From positions 1 through 43,087 of the forward strand of contig JBCCQN010000047.1 in the NCBI GenBank assembly GCA_039024315.1: DNA of 43,087 nucleotides. Direction: 5' to 3'. The notes beneath the pieces were generated by a model that had not been told where the DNA came from, did no database searches, and saw nothing but the letters and a program-made list of their open reading frames with translations. Every line of letters begins with the position of its first letter. Within the stretch, counting starts at the first letter, position 1. This document shows positions 26,330 to 33,932 of this stretch, in pieces. A program made the translations under genes and the position numbers. The DNA comes from JBCAWW01 sp039024315. Lineage in GTDB: Bacteria > Bacteroidota > Bacteroidia > J057.

Positions 26330-26408
26330 CTTTGAGTACTGAGTAGTAATTCAGGACAGAGAAAATGGGTCTTAATACTGAATCCTATTGTCTAGGTTCT
26401 TAAAATTC
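26330..26408 (-). repeat. Dispersed intergenic repeat, family A, partial copy
   Basis: The segment GGGTCTTAATACTGAATCCTATTGTCTAGG (26367-26396) is almost the reverse complement of the opening of the copy at 36311-36345, and also matches 1730-1757. The preceding ttttctctgt-like stretch is also shared. The palindromic half of the repeat is missing here. Confidence 0.7.
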
Positions 26409-26487
26409 GACTCTCTAAAGGGATATTCGTGCTTCTCGCAGCCTGTTTGCAGTATATTTTTGATTATGCTAAACAAAGGCCGCGAAA

Positions 26488-26562
26488 ATGGATTTGATTA
26501 ATCTAATGGGCATTGTTGTTTTGCCAAGTAGCTTTGCTTATAACATTCAAATCAGTCAATAG
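26488..26562 (+). CDS. Possible 24-codon leader ORF upstream of the DsbA-family gene
   Basis: The ATG at 26488 opens a 24-codon frame (MDLINLMGIVVLPSSFAYN...) whose TAG at 26560-26562 abuts the ATG of the DsbA-family gene in the same frame. It is hydrophobic in the middle. A candidate -7 box at 26455-26462 would place it first on the transcript. It could be a translated leader, or the start of a longer N-terminus cut by a point mutation to TAG. Evidence is positional only. Confidence 0.25.
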   Translation: MDLINLMGIVVLPSSFAYNIQISQ

Positions 26563-27474
26563 ATGAACGATCCCCAAAATCCCCTCCTTTGCGATCCCGA
26601 AACAGGTATTTGTGAAGTTCCCGGTGCTGAAAGTCAGACGGCAAGTAGCTCAGCCTTGCAGTCAAATGCTACAAAAATTCGGGTGCTTTATTTTACGGAC
26701 CCCATTTGTTCATCATGCTGGGGCATCGAACCACAGCTGAGGAAAATGAAGCTAGAATATGGGGCCTACCTTGATATTGAATACCGTATGGGCGGGCTGC
26801 TTCCCGATTGGAGCTACAATAGTGGAGGCATCAGCAAACCCTCAGATGTAGCCCATCATTGGGATGAGGTGAGTCTGCATTATGATATGCCGATTGATGG
26901 GGATGTTTGGCTTGAAGACCCTCTTGATTCCTCCTATCCGCCTTCGATTGCTTTCAAAGCCGCCCAAATGCAAGGGCCCGATAAGGCAGTCCTCTTTTTA
27001 AGGGAAATTAGGGAGATGGTATTCTTGCAAAAGAAAAATATAACGAAGTGGGAGCATCTCGCGCAAGCAGCTAGGGCCGTAGGCTTGGACGCAGAAAAGC
27101 TGCGCAAGGATTATCAAGGCGAAGCCGAGGCTCTATTTGAGGAGGATCTAAAGCTAGCCAAGCAATATGGCGTAAGAGGCTTCCCCACGATGTTTTTTAT
27201 AGATGGAGCAGCTAATCAGGAGATGGTTTACGGTTCTAGGCCTTATGCTTTTTATGAAACCGCTATCTTAAAGTTGATTCCCTCCATCAAGAAAAAAGAG
27301 TATCACAAGAATTGGGAGGCCCTTTTTGGAAAGTATGAGACGCTGACCGCTAGAGAGTTTACGGAGCTATCTGGCAGCCCGAGAAAGGAGAGTGAGATGC
27401 TACTAAATTCCCTTGCAACAGAGGCTAAGTTAAAAAAGCTGAGCACCAAAAATGGCTCGATCTGGAGCCACTAA
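26563..27474 (+). CDS. DsbA-family thioredoxin-fold protein (FrnE/SpxH-like)
   Basis: 303 residues, no signal peptide, so cytoplasmic. After a short leader with two cysteines (LLCDPETGICEVP, C10 and C17) comes the thioredoxin strand and active site YFTDPICSSCWGIEPQLRK, a Cys49-Ser-Ser-Cys52 motif with Trp following, as in SpxH (YjbH) and FrnE-type proteins. The helical insertion (HWDEVSLHYDMPIDGDVW, SYPPSIAFKAAQMQG) and the cis-proline loop YGVRGFPTMFFIDG complete the DsbA fold. Relatives act as oxidoreductases or, in Firmicutes, as a ClpXP adaptor for Spx; the latter is unlikely here because Spx is largely a Firmicutes regulator. The gene stands alone. Family is firm, physiological role unknown. 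Confidence 0.85.
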   Translation: MNDPQNPLLCDPETGICEVPGAESQTASSSALQSNATKIRVLYFTDPICSSCWGIEPQLRKMKLEYGAYLDIEYRMGGLLPDWSYNSGGISKPSDVAHHWDEVSLHYDMPIDGDVWLEDPLDSSYPPSIAFKAAQMQGPDKAVLFLREIREMVFLQKKNITKWEHLAQAARAVGLDAEKLRKDYQGEAEALFEEDLKLAKQYGVRGFPTMFFIDGAANQEMVYGSRPYAFYETAILKLIPSIKKKEYHKNWEALFGKYETLTAREFTELSGSPRKESEMLLNSLATEAKLKKLSTKNGSIWSH

Positions 27475-27508
27475 TGAGTGTAACTCGCTCTTTCTGGGGT
27501 TTAGATTA

Positions 27509-27525
27509 CCGCTGCGCGGAACGCT
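27509..27525 (-). repeat. GC-rich 17-bp dispersed motif (family B)
   Basis: The reverse complement is AGCGTTCCGCGCAGCGG, identical over 17 bases to the copy at 14390-14406. It lies 35 bases after the DsbA-family stop codon. Confidence 0.75.
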
Positions 27526-27574
27526 CAGACTTTTAGGATTTAGGCGAAAGGGGTGTTTTATTTTCTCAAAGCGC

Positions 27575-27716
27575 CAGCCAAGAGCCGCGTGAGTTGCCTG
27601 TAGGAAAGCGCCGCTAGGTGCTTGTGCGCAGCACCGACCCCAAGGGAGTCCGGAAGGGAACGACCCCGATTGCCAAATCGGGGGCACGCCCAAAGCCCAA
27701 AAGACTTACGTACAAG
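27575..27716 (-). repeat. GC-rich multi-hairpin element, probable interspersed repeat
   Basis: This block is clearly more GC-rich than its surroundings. It contains a perfect 8-bp stem with a 4-base loop (CCCCGATT 27664-27671, AATCGGGG 27676-27683), and a 6-bp stem GGTGCT/AGCACC around 27616-27633. The minus strand begins with a GGGCGTGCCCCCGA-like sequence, which I recall as resembling a dispersed, non-coding repeat of Bacteroidota genomes that often yields spurious small protein predictions. The match is from memory and unverified. Confidence 0.45.
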
Positions 27717-27776
27717 TTTTAGTCTCAAGGCAGCATTAATTGCAAGCATTTCTATTGCGATGGGGATTTTACGAAC

Positions 27777-27809
27777 AAAAAAATAGCCACCAAAAAGCAT
27801 TTTGGTGGC
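27777..27809 (-). terminator. Rho-independent terminator of the lipocalin-like gene
   Basis: A perfect 10-bp stem (GCCACCAAAA 27786-27795 with TTTTGGTGGC 27800-27809) encloses the loop AGCA. It is followed on the minus strand by a run of seven U (27783-27777) after a short UA. It lies 72 bases beyond the stop of the gene at 27882. Confidence 0.92.
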
Positions 27810-27881
27810 CTCAAGATTTGCTTTTAGGCTTAACCCGTTTTTAATCTTCCATTGGATATAGTTTATAAATGTTGAGAAATA

Positions 27882-28829
27882 CTATTTTAGGCGGGTGATG
27901 GTAGATTCTTCTCCCTTTTCTTCAAAAATCGCCATATCGTTTAGAAATACAGTGATTTTCATAGCGCCATTGAATGTCTGTTTGCCGGCTTTGAGCGAAT
28001 AAACTAGGCGATCATCTACTATCTTCCAGGTACCCTTGGCATATTCTTTACCTGCATAGCTGTAGGACATATTTCCATTAGTATAAGTAACCCTCACATT
28101 GGTGCTCGTACCATCGTCAAACTTTTGGATAGTAGTCCAAGTTCCTAACAACATCTTCGAATAATTGGCTGGCTCTACTGGATTGAGGTCAAGTTCCGCC
28201 TCTGCAGAGGCAGAGCCACTTGGAGAAGGATCAATGCCTTCAAGACTTACACATTGAAATGCCTTTAATAGATTTTTGGTAATATCGTTGGGCTTCCGAA
28301 AGTTTGTCTCATACTGTTTCCCGCCGATGCTCAAAGCAAAGTTTTGAATGTGATCGCTCTGTAAAGCCGCTACTTCCTCTTGATTGATAAGGGCTAAAAA
28401 CTTGATGCTGTAGGCAGCAACTGAACCCATGACTTTAGTCGTAGAGTGGTTACAACTTTCGGGTCTAAAACTTAGGGTTTTATCGCCTACTTTTATTTTG
28501 AGAGTACTGCTATTGAGAGCAGACTGATTTAAATAAAGCCCTAAGGCTTTTTCGTAAGCATCTGTACCATCCAAGGACTCGGTAAAATCAACATAGACAA
28601 AAGCGGCAGGTCTATTGGTATATCTTATGACAAAAAGTTTGTATTTCGACTTATCATCCGAAACCACTTTGTGTTTTCTCACCCAATCTCCATAGTATAG
28701 CATGCTGTCCCCATCGTTTGTTTGGGAGGTGATACTAGGCTCACAATCAGGATTTTGGCCTTTTAGGGATTCAGGAGACGATATGAGTATGATCAGAAAA
28801 ACCATACAGACGTTAAGACAAAATTTCAT
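27882..28829 (-). CDS. Exported protein with C-terminal lipocalin-like domain
   Basis: 315 residues with a signal peptide (LNVCMVFLIILISSPESLKGQ). The N-terminal domain (about 25-200) has no recognised family; it contains CEPSITSQTNDGD, FVIRYTNRPAAFVYVDFTES and KTLSFRPESCNHSTT. A linker rich in Ser, Ala and Glu follows (about 203-220). The C-terminal about 95 residues (MLLGTWTTIQKFDDGTSTNVRVTYTNGNMSYSYAG..GTWKIVDDRLVYSL) have the GTW opening and beta meander of small lipocalin-like domains. It is a single-gene transcript with a strong terminator. A ligand-binding role in the periplasm or outside the cell is possible but not shown. Confidence 0.65.
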   Translation of the reverse strand: MKFCLNVCMVFLIILISSPESLKGQNPDCEPSITSQTNDGDSMLYYGDWVRKHKVVSDDKSKYKLFVIRYTNRPAAFVYVDFTESLDGTDAYEKALGLYLNQSALNSSTLKIKVGDKTLSFRPESCNHSTTKVMGSVAAYSIKFLALINQEEVAALQSDHIQNFALSIGGKQYETNFRKPNDITKNLLKAFQCVSLEGIDPSPSGSASAEAELDLNPVEPANYSKMLLGTWTTIQKFDDGTSTNVRVTYTNGNMSYSYAGKEYAKGTWKIVDDRLVYSLKAGKQTFNGAMKITVFLNDMAIFEEKGEESTITRLK

Positions 28830-29309
28830 GCTACTTTTTATTTAAATGAGTGATCTCAGCTATTCCCAATAGCAATAACTTTGGGAAAAGCGGGATTTAA
28901 TAAGACAAAATTGGTGAGAGAATTTTCGGCCTTAGCGGAACTCTATGGAGAGGAAGGTTAGCGTTTTTCTTTTCCGTTTTGCGGCCTTAATTACCCACGC
29001 CTAAAAGTAGATATTTTATCAATCCCAGTGTCTTTTTCAAGAGGCTTTTTTAGGCATAGCTAACCTAGCAAAAAATCAAGCTTGCAGAACAAAATTTCCA
29101 AAAATCACTATTTGAAATCCATTTTGGCATATTTTTAATAATCGAACAGAACATTCTAAGAATTTTGGCCCACAAAACCAGATAGAGATTAGAAGGGGAG
29201 ATCGTATTTACTACAAGCTTATCAAGCTTCTTCAAAGGGATCTGCAACAGCAGCTGATTCGCTAAATATACCCGCTATGCCCGCAGATAGAAGCGTTCTG
29301 CGGAGCAGT
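28830..29309. other. AT-rich intergenic stretch without a convincing gene
   Basis: Between the lipocalin-like gene and the purA terminator I find no recognisable gene. The part from about 29060 to 29270 is AT-rich and is open in several short frames on both strands, none with a recognisable domain; decayed coding DNA is possible. A degenerate family B motif, AGCGTTCTGCGGAGCAG, lies at 29292-29308. Confidence 0.5.
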
Positions 29310-29353
29310 AAAAAAGAAAATACCCAATGCAGATGTCACATCTACATTGGGTA
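29310..29353 (-). terminator. Rho-independent terminator of purA
   Basis: Arms TACCCAATGCAGATGT (29321-29336) and ACATCTACATTGGGTA (29338-29353) pair over 16 positions with one non-Watson-Crick pair (a G-U in the minus-strand RNA). A U-rich run (complement of AAAAAAGAAAA, 29310-29320) follows on the minus strand. It lies 24 bases past the purA stop. Confidence 0.93.
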
Positions 29354-29376
29354 GGAATATTTTTCTAGAAACGCTA

Positions 29377-30654
29377 CTAGGCCGAAACCGTCCCCATATG
29401 CATGATTTGCTCTCGGTCGGGACCAACAGAAACGTAAGTCACCGGTACCCCTAATTTTTCTTCGAGATAGTCAACATAGCTTTGGAGCTTAGTCGGTAGA
29501 TTGGCTTTGTCTCTGATCCCGGTGATATCTTCTTGCCAGCAGGGTAGGGTTTCATAGATTGGTTTGGCATCACTCAAATCAAAAGGCACCTCTTCGGTCC
29601 GTCCTTCTGAGGTTTCGTAGCCTACACAAGCCTTGATTTCTTGGCAGATAGAGAGCACATCAGCCTTGGTCATAATGAGATCGGTAACCCCATTGAGTTG
29701 GATCGCATAGCGTAACAAAGGGAGGTCAATCCAGCCCGTACGGCGTGGACGGCCTGTAGTAGCACCAAACTCCCCCCCAGCTTGACGAATCTCTTCGCCG
29801 TCTGCGCCGGTCAGCTCGGTTGGAAAAGGCCCACTACCTACGCGCGTGCAATAGGCTTTGAATATACCAAATACCTTATTGATCTGAGTGGGGGGAACCC
29901 CAAGTCCAAGGCAAGCCCCAGAGGTAGTCGTATTGGAACTGGTAACAAAGGGATAGCTACCAAATTCGATATCTAGCAGTGTGCCTTGCGCTCCCTCAGC
30001 CAAAACATTTTGGCCATTGGCTAGGGCATTATTGAGCATAAACTCAGTATTGACCAGTTTTAGGCTACGCAAAAACTCAATGGCCGCGATAAACTCTGGC
30101 TCAGATTCGCTCAAATCATATTCAAAGTCGTAGAGATGTTTGAGTAAATCGTGGTGCTTATTGACCAGAGTTTGGTAGCGTTCCTCAAATTTGTTAGAAA
30201 GGACATCCCCTACTCTAAGACCATTGCGGCCGGTTTTGTCCATATAAGTAGGACCAATCCCTCGAAGGGTTGAACCTATTTTTTTATCGCCTTTGGCTTT
30301 TTCGGAGGCCGCATCTAACAACTTATGGGTAGGTAAAATCAGATGGGCACGACGAGATATAAAGAGTTTTTCTCTGACATTTACCCCATGAGCTTCTAAT
30401 GCTTCGATTTCACGACGTAGAGTGACAGGGTCTAGTACTACTCCATTGCCAATGATGCACTGGGTATCAGCATGAAATATACCAGAAGGGATCAGGTGAA
30501 GCACATGCTTCCTACCATTGATGACCAGTGTATGGCCGGCATTGGGGCCTCCCTGAAAGCGAGCAACGATTTCGTAGTCGGGGGTAAAAACGTCCACGAC
30601 TTTTCCTTTCCCCTCGTCTCCCCATTGGAGTCCGAGTAGTACATCTACTGCCAT
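29377..30654 (-). CDS. purA: Adenylosuccinate synthetase
   Basis: 425 residues, standard length. The enzyme makes adenylosuccinate from IMP, aspartate and GTP, the first committed step to AMP. The N-terminal P-loop-like GLQWGDEGKGKVVD with catalytic Asp, the NAGHT motif (FQGGPNAGHTLVINGRKHVLHLIPSGI), IGSTLRGIGPTYMDK, NVLAEGAQGTLLDIEFGSYPFVTSSNTT and the GATTGRPRRTGW loop are all intact. It follows the STAS-domain gene by 38 bp and ends at a strong terminator, so it is probably the last gene of a Fur-STAS-purA transcript. Confidence 0.98.
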   Translation of the reverse strand: MAVDVLLGLQWGDEGKGKVVDVFTPDYEIVARFQGGPNAGHTLVINGRKHVLHLIPSGIFHADTQCIIGNGVVLDPVTLRREIEALEAHGVNVREKLFISRRAHLILPTHKLLDAASEKAKGDKKIGSTLRGIGPTYMDKTGRNGLRVGDVLSNKFEERYQTLVNKHHDLLKHLYDFEYDLSESEPEFIAAIEFLRSLKLVNTEFMLNNALANGQNVLAEGAQGTLLDIEFGSYPFVTSSNTTTSGACLGLGVPPTQINKVFGIFKAYCTRVGSGPFPTELTGADGEEIRQAGGEFGATTGRPRRTGWIDLPLLRYAIQLNGVTDLIMTKADVLSICQEIKACVGYETSEGRTEEVPFDLSDAKPIYETLPCWQEDITGIRDKANLPTKLQSYVDYLEEKLGVPVTYVSVGPDREQIMHMGTVSA

Positions 30655-30692
30655 TAGTGTTGGATGAAAATTGGTTATTTAAAATTTATCGA

Positions 30693-31034
30693 TTAGGCTG
30701 CGTGTTCGGCTACAGCCTCCTCGGTCGTATCGTGAATCTTAAAGATGGTATTGAGCTTAGTGATCAAGAGTAAGTTTTTGATGTACTGAGAAGGGTTAGC
30801 AAGATTTACTTCTCCGCCTACTTTGCGAGCCTTGGTCAATAAGGTGATCAAAACGCCTAAGCCGGTACTATTGATGTGTTGTAGTTCACTAAGGTCAATA
30901 ACAAATTGCTTGATATCATTGCCTAGATGCTCAGTAAAGGCCTCGGTAATGGGTACCCCATCGGTTTCCCCGATAAGGTTTCCATTCAATTTAAAAACTC
31001 CGATATCTTCTTTTTTTTCGAAAGAGAACTCCAT
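30693..31034 (-). CDS. STAS-domain protein (anti-sigma factor antagonist type)
   Basis: 113 residues, a single STAS domain: GVFKLNGNLIGETDGVPITEAFTEHL, then the strand FVIDLSELQHINSTGLGVLITLLTKARKVGGEVNLANPS and a C-terminal helix pair. In SpoIIAA-type antagonists the phosphorylated residue sits in DSSG; here the motif is N55-Ser56-Thr57-Gly, which keeps hydroxyl residues but replaces the Asp. The protein would bind an anti-sigma kinase or another switch partner; none is encoded in the window. It starts 6 bp after the Fur-family gene and precedes purA, so all three are likely cotranscribed. Confidence 0.9.
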   Translation of the reverse strand: MEFSFEKKEDIGVFKLNGNLIGETDGVPITEAFTEHLGNDIKQFVIDLSELQHINSTGLGVLITLLTKARKVGGEVNLANPSQYIKNLLLITKLNTIFKIHDTTEEAVAEHAA

Positions 31035-31040
31035 TGTTGA

Positions 31041-31517
31041 TTATTTTTTTCCTTCGCAATCTGCGTTTCGGCATTGGCCATAAATAGTAAGGGCATGATG
31101 CGAGACTTCAAAGTCAAGCATATCACCCACCATTTTTTCAATTGCCCCGAGACGAGGATCGCAAAATTCCATCACCTTGCCACATTCAGAGCAGATGACA
31201 TGGTCATGTTGTTTGTATCCGTATGATTTTTCGTAAAGTGCCTGAGTGGTACCAAACTGATGTCTTTTGACAAGATCACACTCCACGAGGAGATCCAGGG
31301 TGTTATAAACCGTCGCCCGGCTCACCCGATAGTTTTTGTTCTTCATGTGGATGTAGAGCGATTCTACATCAAAGTGATCAGAGCGGCTGTAGATCTCCTC
31401 CAAAATCGCATAGCGTTCTGGGGTTTTACGCTGCCCTTTGCGGTCTAAATAGGCCGCAAATATCGATTTTACTTCTTCAATCCGCTCTTTTTGCTTGAGC
31501 GGTGGAACGTCTGGCAT
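31041..31517 (-). CDS. Fur-family metal- or peroxide-responsive repressor
   Basis: 158 residues. The winged helix includes RKTPERYAILEEIYSRSDHFDVESLYIHMKNKNYRVSRATVYNTLDLLVECDLV, with recognition helix VSRATVYNTLDLL. The structural zinc site is formed by Cys109/Cys112 (CSEC) and Cys149/Cys154 (CRNADC). Candidate regulatory-metal ligands are His48 and the HDH of residues 104-106. It could be Fur, PerR or Zur; the sequence alone does not decide. A -7-type box, TACTTTTG, lies 23-30 bases upstream of the start. The gene heads the Fur-STAS-purA unit, an odd mix of regulator and biosynthetic gene. Confidence 0.92.
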   Translation of the reverse strand: MPDVPPLKQKERIEEVKSIFAAYLDRKGQRKTPERYAILEEIYSRSDHFDVESLYIHMKNKNYRVSRATVYNTLDLLVECDLVKRHQFGTTQALYEKSYGYKQHDHVICSECGKVMEFCDPRLGAIEKMVGDMLDFEVSHHALTIYGQCRNADCEGKK

Positions 31518-31539
31518 AATGATGCACTTTTTCGGCTAG

Positions 31540-31547
31540 CAAAAGTA
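31540..31547 (-). promoter_or_regulatory. Candidate -7 box for the fur-STAS-purA unit
   Basis: On the minus strand TACTTTTG fits the Bacteroidota -7 consensus TAnnTTTG exactly and would give a leader of about 16 bases before the ATG at 31517. No convincing TTTG -33 element is seen at the expected spacing, so this is tentative. Confidence 0.35.
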
Positions 31548-31561
31548 GTAAAAATCTACCA

Positions 31562-31696
31562 CTATCGCCTTGCCCGTCTTTGCCTGTTTTGCACGCTTGA
31601 TCCTTGATCTTGCATAGTACGCTTGATCGCCCAGTAGACGAAATAGCCCACACCAGCCAAAACAGCTAATAAAATGATGGTACCGAAGATATTCAT
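31562..31696 (-). CDS. Small single-span membrane protein, 44 aa
   Basis: From the ATG at 31694-31696 the frame encodes MNIFGTIILLAVLAGVGYFV... followed by YWAIKRTMQDQ and a basic tail (RQRRARR). A longer frame to 31756 exists, but the inner ATG gives the usual layout for a tiny inner-membrane protein with cytoplasmic positive charges. It lies in the 300-bp gap between groL and the fur-type gene, on their strand and downstream of the groL terminator. No family is recognised; coding status rests on its clean membrane-segment plus basic-tail pattern. Confidence 0.5.
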   Translation of the reverse strand: MNIFGTIILLAVLAGVGYFVYWAIKRTMQDQGSSVQNRQRRARR

Positions 31697-31759
31697 AAAG
31701 CGAGTTTTTAGTAATTCCTTATAGAATATACAAAATATCGCGCAATGATTCGGCAAAGT

Positions 31760-31793
31760 AAAAGGGCTGACCTGCCGATGGCAGACCAGCCCT
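31760..31793 (-). terminator. Terminator of groL
   Basis: On the minus strand a 14-bp stem (AGGGCTGGTCTGCC with GGCAGGTCAGCCCT, including two G-U pairs, 31763-31793) has the 3-base loop ATC. It is followed by UUUUAC. The U run is short, but the stem is strong and lies 24 bases after the groL stop. Confidence 0.8.
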
Positions 31794-31816
31794 GTAAGTT
31801 ATCTACTGGTCGCAGA

Positions 31817-33472
31817 TTACATCATGCCCATACCGGGAGCGCCGTGGCTATGCCCGTGGTCATGAGCACCTTCTGGCTCAGGCTCATCCGTGATCACACA
31901 CTCGGTAGTCAATAGAAGGCCAGCGATAGAAGCTGCGTTTTCTAGCGCGCTACGAGTTACTTTAGTAGGATCGATGATCCCAGAGCTAAAGAAGTTTTCA
32001 TACACCTCATCACGAGCGTTGAAACCATAATCAGCGTCTTCGGAGCCACGCACTTCGTTGAGGATAACCCCAGACTCAAGGCCAGCGTTTTCAACGATTT
32101 GACGGAGAGGCTCTTCGAGTGCACGACGTACGATCGCTACCCCGATACCAGTATCTCCTTTGAGGAGGTTGTCATTGATACCGCCACGGCCAGGCTCAAG
32201 CGCGCTGATCGTACGAACCAATGCTACCCCACCACCGGGGATGATGCCTTCTTCTACCGCTGCCTTAGTAGCGTGTAGGGCGTCATCAACGCGGTCTTTC
32301 TTTTCTTTCATCGCTACTTCAGTAGCAGCCCCTACATAAAGTACAGCTACTCCACCAGAAAGCTTAGCAAGACGCTCTTGCAACTTCTCGCGGTCATAAT
32401 CAGAAGTAGTATTTTCGATCTGAGTTTTGATCTGGTTTACACGAGCTGAGATGTTAGCGTTGTCGCCACCACCCGCAACTACCGTAGTGTTATCCTTATC
32501 GATAGAAACTTTGCTAGCTTGACCTAGCATATCGATCGTAGCGTTTTCTAATTTGAAACCACGCTCTTCAGAGATAACAGTACCACCAGTCAGGATGGCG
32601 ATGTCTTCCAACATAGCTTTGCGACGATCACCAAAACCAGGCGCTTTAACCGCTGCTACTTTTAGGGCACCGCGGATTTTGTTGACAACAAGTGTAGCAA
32701 GTGCTTCACCGTCCACATCTTCAGCGATGATCAAAAGAGGACGACCTGTTTGTACAGTTTGCTCTAGGATAGGGAGCAAGTCCTTCATTTGAGAGATTTT
32801 CTTATCAAACAAAAGGATGAATGGGTTTTCCATTTCAACCTCCATGTTGTCAGGATCGGTTACGAAGTAAGGAGAGAGGTAACCGCGGTCAAACTGCATA
32901 CCTTCAACTACTTCTAGGTAAGTTTCAAGGCCTTTGGCTTCTTCAACGGTGATAACACCATCCTTACCCACTTTTTCCATTGCGTCAGCAATGAATTTAC
33001 CGATTTCCGTATCGTTGTTAGAAGAGATAGTAGCAACCTGAGCGATTTCTTTAGAATCACCGATTGCTTTAGACATTTTTTGAAGCTCAGCTACAACCAC
33101 CTTAGTTGCTTCGTCGATACCGCCTTTCAGCTCCATTGGGTTGGCACCAGCAGTAACGTTTTTGAGTCCTTCACGGACCATAGCTTGCGCGAGTACGGTT
33201 GCAGTGGTAGTACCATCACCTGCCACGTCGGCAGTTTTAGAAGCTACTTCTTTTACCATCTGAGCACCCATATTTTCGATGGGGTCAGCAAGCTCAACTT
33301 CTTTAGCAACGGTAACACCGTCCTTGGTGATATTGGGAGCACCGAATTTCTTGTCGATTACTACATTACGGCCTTTAGGACCGAGGGTAACCTTTACTGC
33401 GTTGGCCAATGCGTCAACCCCTCTTTTGAGGCGATCACGGGCATCAACGTTAAATTCGATTTTTTTTGCCAT
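31817..33472 (-). CDS. groL: Chaperonin GroEL (60 kDa, HSP60)
   Basis: 551 residues. It forms the tetradecameric folding chamber with GroES. Landmarks are AKKIEFNVDARDRLKRGVDALANAVKVTLGPKGRNVVIDK, the ATP-site GDGTTTATVLAQ, and VEEGIIPGGGVALVR near the C-terminus. The tail differs from the common Gly-Gly-Met repeat: it ends with the His-rich EGAHDHGHSHGAPGMGMM, with only a short Met-Gly end. It is 62 bp downstream of groES and forms a standard groESL operon. A TGTCA/TGACA motif upstream of groES may control it under heat stress. Confidence 0.99.
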   Translation of the reverse strand: MAKKIEFNVDARDRLKRGVDALANAVKVTLGPKGRNVVIDKKFGAPNITKDGVTVAKEVELADPIENMGAQMVKEVASKTADVAGDGTTTATVLAQAMVREGLKNVTAGANPMELKGGIDEATKVVVAELQKMSKAIGDSKEIAQVATISSNNDTEIGKFIADAMEKVGKDGVITVEEAKGLETYLEVVEGMQFDRGYLSPYFVTDPDNMEVEMENPFILLFDKKISQMKDLLPILEQTVQTGRPLLIIAEDVDGEALATLVVNKIRGALKVAAVKAPGFGDRRKAMLEDIAILTGGTVISEERGFKLENATIDMLGQASKVSIDKDNTTVVAGGGDNANISARVNQIKTQIENTTSDYDREKLQERLAKLSGGVAVLYVGAATEVAMKEKKDRVDDALHATKAAVEEGIIPGGGVALVRTISALEPGRGGINDNLLKGDTGIGVAIVRRALEEPLRQIVENAGLESGVILNEVRGSEDADYGFNARDEVYENFFSSGIIDPTKVTRSALENAASIAGLLLTTECVITDEPEPEGAHDHGHSHGAPGMGMM

Positions 33473-33534
33473 GATATTTCTTAGTCTTTTCTAGCGTTTT
33501 AGTTAAATAATGAAAATAAAAGAGCGAGCTGGAT

Positions 33535-33810
33535 TTAGATGATAGCGAGAATATCAGATTCACGCATGATCAAGTAATCCCCGCCATCAAGAGCGATCTC
33601 AGTTCCTGAATACTTGCCATACAATACGGTATCCCCAACGCTAACAGTTGTGGGCTCGTCTTTTTTACCTGGACCTACCGCGACTACTTCACCACGCTGT
33701 GGCTTTTCTTTAGCGGTATCAGGGATATAAAGTCCGGAAGCGGTTTTTTCTTCGGCGGGAGCTGGTTTTACCAACACACGATCTGCAAGAGGTTTGATGT
33801 TTACTGCCAT
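33535..33810 (-). CDS. groES: Co-chaperonin GroES
   Basis: 91 residues, one Cpn10 domain. KPLADRVLVKPAPAEEKTASGLYIPDTAKEKPQRGEVVAVGPG contains the mobile loop (EEKTASGLYIPD) that docks on GroEL, and VGDTVLYGKYSGTEIALDGGDYLIMRESDILAI completes the fold. It is the first gene of the groES-groL operon. Confidence 0.98.
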   Translation of the reverse strand: MAVNIKPLADRVLVKPAPAEEKTASGLYIPDTAKEKPQRGEVVAVGPGKKDEPTTVSVGDTVLYGKYSGTEIALDGGDYLIMRESDILAII

Positions 33811-33932
33811 AGCAATAGTCTCTAAATTGAGTTTTTATTGATGCTAATTTATGCCCAAGCGTGATCGAAAAATGTGCCAAAGGGGCATTTTCTGCCAAAT
33901 TCTGAATCCATCGTCATTTTAGGCAGTCAGCT

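Larger units (their letters stand above)
26137..26562. other. Intergenic region between sulfatase and DsbA-family genes
   Basis: This 426-bp gap holds, in order: a possible gene remnant (26193-26282, minus), a 6-bp stem hairpin (AGCCGC at 26292-26297 with GCGGCT at 26305-26310, then ATTTT), a family A repeat (26330-26408), a candidate -7 box TATTTTTG at 26455-26462 on the plus strand, and a 24-codon open frame (26488-26562) that ends directly at the ATG of the next gene. Confidence 0.7.
27475..27881. other. Intergenic region with GC-rich structured element
   Basis: This 407-bp gap contains a family B 17-mer (27509-27525), a GC-rich block with several hairpins (27575-27716) and a terminator for the minus-strand gene to its right (27777-27809). 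Small frames that cross it read through the hairpins and look non-coding. Confidence 0.7.

Noticed and set aside
27430..27800. Two overlapping minus-strand frames of 80-87 codons
   Set aside because: They run through hairpins and a dispersed motif, and one enters the 3' end of the DsbA-family gene; composition points to a repeat, not a gene.
29065..29247. 60-codon minus-strand frame and overlapping plus-strand frames in the purA-distal gap
   Set aside because: Several frames are open on both strands because the DNA is AT-rich; none resembles a protein family, so no gene is called.
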